Positions 5,912 through 9,846 of a stretch of 9,846 nt of DNA are shown here, piece by piece. The notes beneath the pieces were generated by a model. The model ran no database searches. It was not told the origin of the DNA and was given only the letters and a program-made list of their open reading frames with translations. How positions within the stretch are numbered: the first letter of the stretch is position 1; each line of letters begins with the position of its first letter. The stretch covers positions 1 through 9,846 of the forward strand of contig JAILFF010000101.1 of assembly GCA_024697705.1 (NCBI GenBank). Direction: 5' to 3'. This DNA is from Ruminococcus sp. (lineage in GTDB: Bacteria; Bacillota; Clostridia; Oscillospirales; Ruminococcaceae). The position numbers were made by a program, and so were the translations under genes.

Positions 5912-6272
5912 AGAAGATAAAAGATAAAAGATAAGCGCAAGGCAGATAAATTACGCAAAGTGAGGGCAAAACCAAAAGTCTTAGGAAGTTGAAAAAAATC
6001 GCAAAGTGAGGGCAAAACCAAAAGTCTTAGGAAGGGGGTGGCACGAGCAAAGCTCGTGCAGGGGAGAACCCTTCTTCAGAAGGGTTCTCCCCCACAAAAG
6101 CTGGCGGCAGTCGGAATCTTACGGTAAGAACGCAGGCTATCCGGTCAAAAATAAAATCGGCAATTTCTAAAGAAGCGAACAAAAAGGCAGAAGCGAATAA
6201 TTTTGCAAATCAGAGCAAGAACAAGTAAATTGCCGATTTTAATTTGCGAAAGAGCGAAGCGTTTTTCGCAAA
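5911..6272 (+). repeat. Composite intergenic repeat, copy 3, with nested hairpin
   Basis: It begins at the stop of the previous gene with AGAAGATAAAAGATAAAAGA, a lead-in also seen before copy 4. The tag motif is doubled (5971-5985 and 6017-6031) within a 35-base direct repeat. Hairpin A carries a 20-base insertion: GCACGAGC 6041-6048 pairs with GCTCGTGC 6052-6059. The main stem is kept, GTG 6038-6040 with CAC 6093-6095, and GGGGAGAACCCTT 6061-6073 with AAGGGTTCTCCCC 6080-6092. Inverted repeat B arms are 6152-6166 and 6227-6241, 15 bases and perfect, with a 60-base loop. Hairpin B is TTTGCGAAA 6243-6251 with TTTCGCAAA 6264-6272, carrying GCGAAGC at 6254-6260. From tag to end it is 256 bases, or 236 without the insertion. 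No T-run follows the hairpins. Confidence 0.92.
5954..6034 (+). repeat. 35-base perfect direct repeat at the front of copy 3
   Basis: Positions 5954-5988 and 6000-6034 are identical over 35 bases, starting CGCAAAGTGAGGGCAAAACC and ending CTTAGGAAG, separated by 11 bases (TTGAAAAAAAT). Copies 1 and 2 also have an extra tag 35 bases upstream of the main one, but diverged. The perfect identity here suggests a recent local duplication of the front end of the element. Confidence 0.95.
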
Positions 6273-6301
6273 GAAAGCGCGAATGTTCGTAAAATCGCAA
6301 A

Positions 6302-6342
6302 GGCGGGGCAATACACGGATGCGCAATGCGCGCCACTACAAT
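6302..6342 (-). repeat. Second small palindromic clostridial repeat (ATTGTAGTGGCGCG type)
   Basis: On the - strand this reads ATTGTAGTGGCGCGCATTGC followed by GCATCCG. It has an inner palindrome (GCGCATTGCGC) and ends in GCC next to CTACAAT on the + strand, as in the element at 2961-2987. Directly after it CAATA 6339-6343 pairs with TATTG 6348-6352. It lies after hairpin B of copy 3, the same relative place as the first one after copy 2; copy 1 lacks it. It belongs to a general style of clostridial intergenic repeat, from recall. Confidence 0.55.
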
Positions 6343-6407
6343 ATTGGTATTGCAAAACAACAAAAATTTGCGAAAATAAGCATCATGTACAGTACGGGGG
6401 TGAGGAT

Positions 6408-7043
6408 ATGTCAGGCAAAAAGGCAAAGAGCGGCGATAAAAAGTCCGCGGGTTATTACGACCTGAAAACCGACGCGCTCGACCGCCTTGTGAACGCCGAG
6501 AACGCCCCCGAGGTCTCCGATGAGGAGATAAACAAGTACCGCGGGAAGAAAAAGTTCTCGATCCCGTCAACGGTGAAGATAGTGCTTCTCAAATTCTGGT
6601 TTGCGGGAGCGGTCTGCTATTTCTTCCTGTGGGGACTGGGACTGTATATCCACGGGCTCGACCTTCTGCTTGCAATGGCGATAGGCTTGGGTGTTACCAC
6701 CGACCTTATGGCGAACAAGCTGCTTCGCTCTTTTGAAAAAGAGGACGGTGAGAACGACAAATGGATGATGGTCACGACGCGCAAATATTGGTCGGTCTTC
6801 TTAAACGTGCTTTATGCGGGCGTGCTTCTTTACTGCGTTTTCAGGACATACTTCGCGCTGAACGTTCTGCTCGGGGTTGACCCGAATGCAGACATTTCCT
6901 CCGCGGAAACGATGCTCGGCGTTGAGCCGATACTGTTCGGCGTATTCTATCTTGCGTTCGATATGCTGTTTATCAAGATCAAAAATACGTTTATCACGAT
7001 CTTCCGCGACGCGGGCGCAAAAGTCCGTGCGGGCGGAAGATGA
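6408..7043 (+). CDS. Small four-helix membrane protein 4, unknown function (211 aa)
   Basis: ATG 6408 is preceded by GGGGGTGAGG (6396-6405), in which GGGGGTG is one base from the ideal GGAGGTG at a 5-base spacing. The first 50 or so residues are hydrophilic (KAKSGDKKSAGYYDLKTDALDRLVNAENAPEV, written here in two parts: KAKSGDKKSAGYYDLKTDAL and DRLVNAENAPEV) and likely cytoplasmic. Membrane segments are about residues 58-79, 84-104, 128-149 and 173-191, with a long charged inner loop at 105-127 and a basic tail. Topology is therefore four helices with both ends inside, as for the other three small membrane proteins here. It lies 19 bases before the GH28 gene and is co-transcribed with the two hydrolases. 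No named family is recognised; a role with the transporter is a guess from context. Confidence 0.85.
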   Translation: MSGKKAKSGDKKSAGYYDLKTDALDRLVNAENAPEVSDEEINKYRGKKKFSIPSTVKIVLLKFWFAGAVCYFFLWGLGLYIHGLDLLLAMAIGLGVTTDLMANKLLRSFEKEDGENDKWMMVTTRKYWSVFLNVLYAGVLLYCVFRTYFALNVLLGVDPNADISSAETMLGVEPILFGVFYLAFDMLFIKIKNTFITIFRDAGAKVRAGGR

Positions 7044-7062
7044 TAACGGGAGTCATAAGAAT

Positions 7063-8604
7063 ATGATAAAACAATTATATATCGGCTCGGTAAGCGCCTG
7101 CTTCGAGCTTGATAACGATAAAGCCTATTACTGCGGCGGCGAATACGGCGTTTTTTTGAACGGCGAAAAGCTCTTTACCTCGAACACAAATGTTTTCTCG
7201 GTCTTTGATCTTCGACCCGATACGGAATACTTGTTGGAGGTCACGGGGTACGGCAAGGTGAGCTTTAAAACGGCTGAGGAATCCTGCGCCGTGAACGTAA
7301 AAGATTTCGGCGCAAAGGGCGACGGCGTGACAGACGATACGCAGAGCATACAGACCGCGATCAACTGTCTTCCCGAAAACGGAAGGCTGTTCTTCCCCGA
7401 AGGCGTTTACAGCACCGCTCCGCTTTGTCTGAAAAGCCGCATAACGCTCGACATCTCGGGAAACGCCGTGCTGCTCGGGAATACAGATACCTCGCGCTAT
7501 CCCATAATACCCGGCACGGTTAAGGACATTGTTACCGGCGAAGAGATACACTTCGGCACATGGGAGGGCAACGCCGTTCCCATGCATCAGGCTTTGCTTT
7601 TTGCGGAGTACGCCGAGGACATAACTATCGTCGGCAAAGGAACTATTGACGGCAACGCGCAGAACAGCACATGGTGGGTGAACGTCAGGGAACAGGAAGT
7701 CCCCCGCCCGAGACTGCTTTTCATCAACCGATGCAGGCAGATAACCGTTCACGGCGTAACGGTGCAAAATTCCGCCTCGTGGCAGATACACCCGTTCTTT
7801 TCGTCGAAGCTCTCCTTCCTCGACCTGAAAATAAACGCCCCGAAGGACAGCCCCAATACCGACGCGCTCGACCCCGAAGCCTGCGACAACGTAAGGATAT
7901 TCGGCTGCAAGTTCAGCGTGGGCGACGACTGCATAGCTATCAAATCGGGCAAGATCGAGATCGGCAGGAGGTTCAGGACTCCCGCGAGCGATCATACGAT
8001 TCGGAACTGCCTTATGCAGTTCGGTCACGGAGCGGTGACGCTCGGCAGCGAGACAGCGGGCGGCGTTAAAGCTCTTACGGTCAGTCAGTGCTATTTTGAC
8101 CACACCGACCGAGGGCTTCGCATAAAGACCCGCCGCGGCAGGGGAAAGGACGCGGTCATCGACGGAGTGCTTTTCGAGAACATGAAAATGGACGGCGTTC
8201 TTACGCCGATAGTCATAAATATGTGGTACAACTGCTGCGACCCCGACAGATATTCGGAGTACAACACCACCCGCGAGAAGCTCCCCGTTGACGACAGAAC
8301 GCCGTATCTCGGCGAGTTCACCTTCCGCAATATGGAATGTACAAACTGCGGGGTGGCGGCTTGCTACTGCGACGGTCTGCCCGAACAGCCCATCGGCTCG
8401 GTGACGGTGGAGAACATACGCTTCACCTACGACCCGCAGGCAAAGCCGGGTATCCCCGCAATGAAAAACAACGCCGTCGAAATGTGCCGTGCGGGAATGT
8501 ACTTCGACAACGTGAAAAAGCTGCTGATCGAAAACGTAAGCGTCGAGGGCTGCGACGGCGAACCGCTTATTACGCATAATGTCGGCAAAATTATCGGAGG
8601 TTGA
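7063..8604 (+). CDS. Cytoplasmic glycoside hydrolase family 28 polygalacturonase, probably exo-acting (513 aa)
   Basis: It hydrolyses alpha-linked galacturonate bonds in pectin-derived oligosaccharides by the inverting GH28 mechanism. All four family motifs are present: NTD (residues 265-267), GDD (287-289, catalytic Asp288/289, in GDDCIAIKSG), GHG (321-323, His322) and RIK (353-355). Residues 79-100 (VKDFGAKGDGVTDDTQSIQT) are the usual start of the beta-helix. Residues 1 to about 75 look like a fibronectin-III-type domain (FLNGEK...DLRPDTEYLLEV), as in exo-acting GH28 enzymes. There is no signal peptide, so it acts inside the cell on imported oligomers. ATG 7063 is chosen with GGGAG at 7048-7052; the frame stays open upstream through membrane protein 4, but that extension is basic, serine-rich shadow sequence. 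Exact specificity (homogalacturonan or rhamnogalacturonan) cannot be read from the sequence. Confidence 0.95.
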   Translation: MIKQLYIGSVSACFELDNDKAYYCGGEYGVFLNGEKLFTSNTNVFSVFDLRPDTEYLLEVTGYGKVSFKTAEESCAVNVKDFGAKGDGVTDDTQSIQTAINCLPENGRLFFPEGVYSTAPLCLKSRITLDISGNAVLLGNTDTSRYPIIPGTVKDIVTGEEIHFGTWEGNAVPMHQALLFAEYAEDITIVGKGTIDGNAQNSTWWVNVREQEVPRPRLLFINRCRQITVHGVTVQNSASWQIHPFFSSKLSFLDLKINAPKDSPNTDALDPEACDNVRIFGCKFSVGDDCIAIKSGKIEIGRRFRTPASDHTIRNCLMQFGHGAVTLGSETAGGVKALTVSQCYFDHTDRGLRIKTRRGRGKDAVIDGVLFENMKMDGVLTPIVINMWYNCCDPDRYSEYNTTREKLPVDDRTPYLGEFTFRNMECTNCGVAACYCDGLPEQPIGSVTVENIRFTYDPQAKPGIPAMKNNAVEMCRAGMYFDNVKKLLIENVSVEGCDGEPLITHNVGKIIGG

Positions 8605-8613
8605 GAGTTTGAA

Positions 8614-9753
8614 ATGAATGAGATCGACAGATATATCTTCAGGTTGACAGCGGCTTCTTCGCCCGACAGACCGTTCTGGAACAGAGAGAGCATAATGCAG
8701 GGCAAGTCCGCGAAATGGAACTACATCGACGGCTGCATGATAACGGCGCTGCTTGACCTCGCCGAGATCACGGGGAAAAATGAATACTCCGATTTCGCCG
8801 AGGAATTCATCGACTACTACGTTCGGGAGGACGGCTCGATACTCGGCTATAATCAGGAAGAATTCAATCTCGACAGCATAAACGAGGGTCGCGTGCTTTT
8901 CGACCTGTACAAGATGACGGGCAAGGAGAAGTACAAAAAGGCGATATTCCTTCTGCACGAGCAGCTTGTTAAGCAGCCGCGCACGGCGACGGGCAATTTC
9001 TGGCACAAGAGGATATATCCCGATCAGGTGTGGCTCGACGGGATATACATGGCGCAGGTTTTCGCCACGCGCTTTGCCCGCGAATACGGCGGCGGGGATT
9101 ATTCCGACATAGTTGCTCAGATAACGAACGTCCGCAAATATATGTTCGACGAGAAAAAATGCTTGCTGTATCACGGCTTTGACTGTTCGAGGAAGGCGTT
9201 CTGGGCGGACAAAGAAACGGGCTGTTCGGCGAGCTTCTGGCTGAGGGCTATCGGCTGGTTCACGGTGGCGCTTGCCGACATCATCGGCTATATGGACAGC
9301 GAGAAGGACAGGGAGGTGCTCATCGGCATATTCCGCGAGGTAATTGACGGAGTGGCGCAATACGCCGACCCCGAGACGGGTATGTATTATCAGGTCGTTG
9401 ACTGCGGCGACAGAAAGGGCAACTATCTCGAAACGAGCGGCAGCTGCATGATATCCTACGCGATGATGAAGGGTGCAAGGCTGGGCGTTCTTGACGGGAA
9501 ATACGCGGTTCTCGGCAGAAAGACGTTTGACGGCATCTGCGGGAAGTATTTCAGCGTTGACATTGACGGTGCGTTTGAGCTTGGCGGGATATGTCTTATG
9601 GCGGGCTTGGGTCCCGAGGACAACAAGCAGCGGGACGGCAGCTACGAATACTACATCTCCGAGCCCATTGTGGAAAACGACGCGAAGGGCGCGGCGCCGT
9701 TTGTGCTTTGCTACACGGAAGTCATGAGAATGATAAAAGAAGATAAAAGATAA
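8614..9753 (+). CDS. Cytoplasmic glycoside hydrolase family 105 unsaturated rhamnogalacturonyl hydrolase, YteR/YesR-like (379 aa)
   Basis: It removes the 4,5-unsaturated galacturonate left at the non-reducing end by pectate or rhamnogalacturonan lyases, by hydration of the double bond. It is an (alpha/alpha)6-barrel protein of normal family length. The key residue is Asp142 in QVWLDGIYMA (residues 138-147), matching the catalytic Asp143 of YteR. Further family segments are SFWLRAIGWFTVALAD (207-222), YLETSGSCMISYAMMKG (271-287) and a C-terminal APFVLCYTEV (361-370). There is no signal peptide. GGAGG (8596-8600) lies inside the last GH28 codons, 13 bases before ATG 8614, a long spacing. It works with GH28 on unsaturated and saturated ends of the same imported oligomers. 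The last codons (IKEDKR and stop, 9733-9753) are made of the AAAAGAAGATAAAAGATAA lead-in of the following repeat. Confidence 0.95.
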   Translation: MNEIDRYIFRLTAASSPDRPFWNRESIMQGKSAKWNYIDGCMITALLDLAEITGKNEYSDFAEEFIDYYVREDGSILGYNQEEFNLDSINEGRVLFDLYKMTGKEKYKKAIFLLHEQLVKQPRTATGNFWHKRIYPDQVWLDGIYMAQVFATRFAREYGGGDYSDIVAQITNVRKYMFDEKKCLLYHGFDCSRKAFWADKETGCSASFWLRAIGWFTVALADIIGYMDSEKDREVLIGIFREVIDGVAQYADPETGMYYQVVDCGDRKGNYLETSGSCMISYAMMKGARLGVLDGKYAVLGRKTFDGICGKYFSVDIDGAFELGGICLMAGLGPEDNKQRDGSYEYYISEPIVENDAKGAAPFVLCYTEVMRMIKEDKR

Positions 9754-9846
9754 GAGATAAAAGATAGCCGCAAAGCAAGGGCAAACCAAAAGTCTTAGGA
9801 AGGGGGTGGCACGAGCAAAGCTCGTGCAGGGGAGAACCCTTCTTCA
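9754..9846 (+). repeat. Composite intergenic repeat, copy 4, truncated by the window edge
   Basis: The GATAAAAGAT lead-in overlaps the end of the GH105 gene from about 9735. The tag ACCAAAAGTCTTAGG is at 9785-9799. Hairpin A starts at 9806 and has the same 20-base nested hairpin as copy 3: GCACGAGC 9809-9816 with GCTCGTGC 9820-9827. The left arm GGGGAGAACCCTT and part of the loop (TCTTCA) reach the last base. Modules B and hairpin B would lie beyond the window. Confidence 0.88.

Noticed and set aside
69..6095. Hairpin A as rho-independent terminator
   Set aside because: In none of the complete copies is it followed by a T-run on the + strand (it is followed by AGAAGCC, AAAAGCC or AAAAGCT), and on the - strand the nearest T-rich stretch is about 20 bases away.
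7075..9789. A 904-codon open frame on the - strand, across the GH28 and GH105 genes and the gap between them
   Set aside because: Both genes on the + strand have complete catalytic motifs and ribosome binding sites. The - strand product is rich in V, A, R and H with no recognisable domain, and it results from the codon bias of the + strand genes.
1..9846. CRISPR array, tRNA or rRNA
   Set aside because: The repeats are kilobases apart and there is no regular short repeat-spacer pattern; no tRNA cloverleaf or rRNA sequence was seen.

Overview
The window looks like part of the chromosome of a gut-type anaerobic clostridium, most likely a Ruminococcus-like member of the Ruminococcaceae/Oscillospiraceae. 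This is inferred from strong AGGAGG-type ribosome binding sites, moderately GC-rich genes separated by AT-rich gaps, a Firmicutes-style lipoprotein solute-binding protein, a MsmX/MalK-type ATPase, and dense clostridial intergenic repeats. No species can be named from the sequence alone. All eight genes I accept are on the + strand and appear to form one pectin-oligosaccharide uptake and degradation locus.

Layout: 1-399 is gene-free and holds repeat copy 1. 400-2637 encodes a large lipoprotein solute-binding protein of the LplA type. 2638-3135 is gene-free and holds repeat copy 2, a small clostridial palindrome, a weak promoter candidate and a structured leader. 3136-5911 is a tight four-gene cluster: two small four-helix membrane proteins, the sugar-importer ATPase, and a third small four-helix membrane protein. 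5912-6407 is gene-free and holds repeat copy 3 and a second small palindrome. 6408-9753 is a second tight cluster: a fourth small four-helix membrane protein, a cytoplasmic GH28 polygalacturonase and a cytoplasmic GH105 unsaturated glucuronyl/galacturonyl hydrolase. From 9754 to the edge the window enters repeat copy 4.

How it fits together (inference): the lipoprotein captures pectin-derived oligosaccharides outside the cell, an ABC importer powered by the encoded ATPase brings them in, and GH105 and GH28, neither with a signal peptide, cut them from the non-reducing end in the cytoplasm. GH105 removes the unsaturated residue left by pectate or rhamnogalacturonan lyases, and GH28 removes saturated galacturonate. 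No canonical permease (LplB/YtcP type) is present. It may lie just upstream of base 1 or elsewhere. Instead there are four small membrane proteins with the same predicted topology and no recognised function.

The least explained structure is a composite intergenic repeat of about 240 bases, present in three complete same-orientation copies plus a truncated fourth. It separates every segment of the locus and starts at or next to the stop codon of the gene before it. Each copy has a tag motif, a long GC-rich hairpin (A), a 15-17 bp inverted repeat around an A-rich loop (B), and a hairpin tipped by a GCGNAGC mini-hairpin. Between copies, hairpin A shows matched changes in both arms and a 20-base nested hairpin present or absent as a block, which suggests the folded form is maintained.
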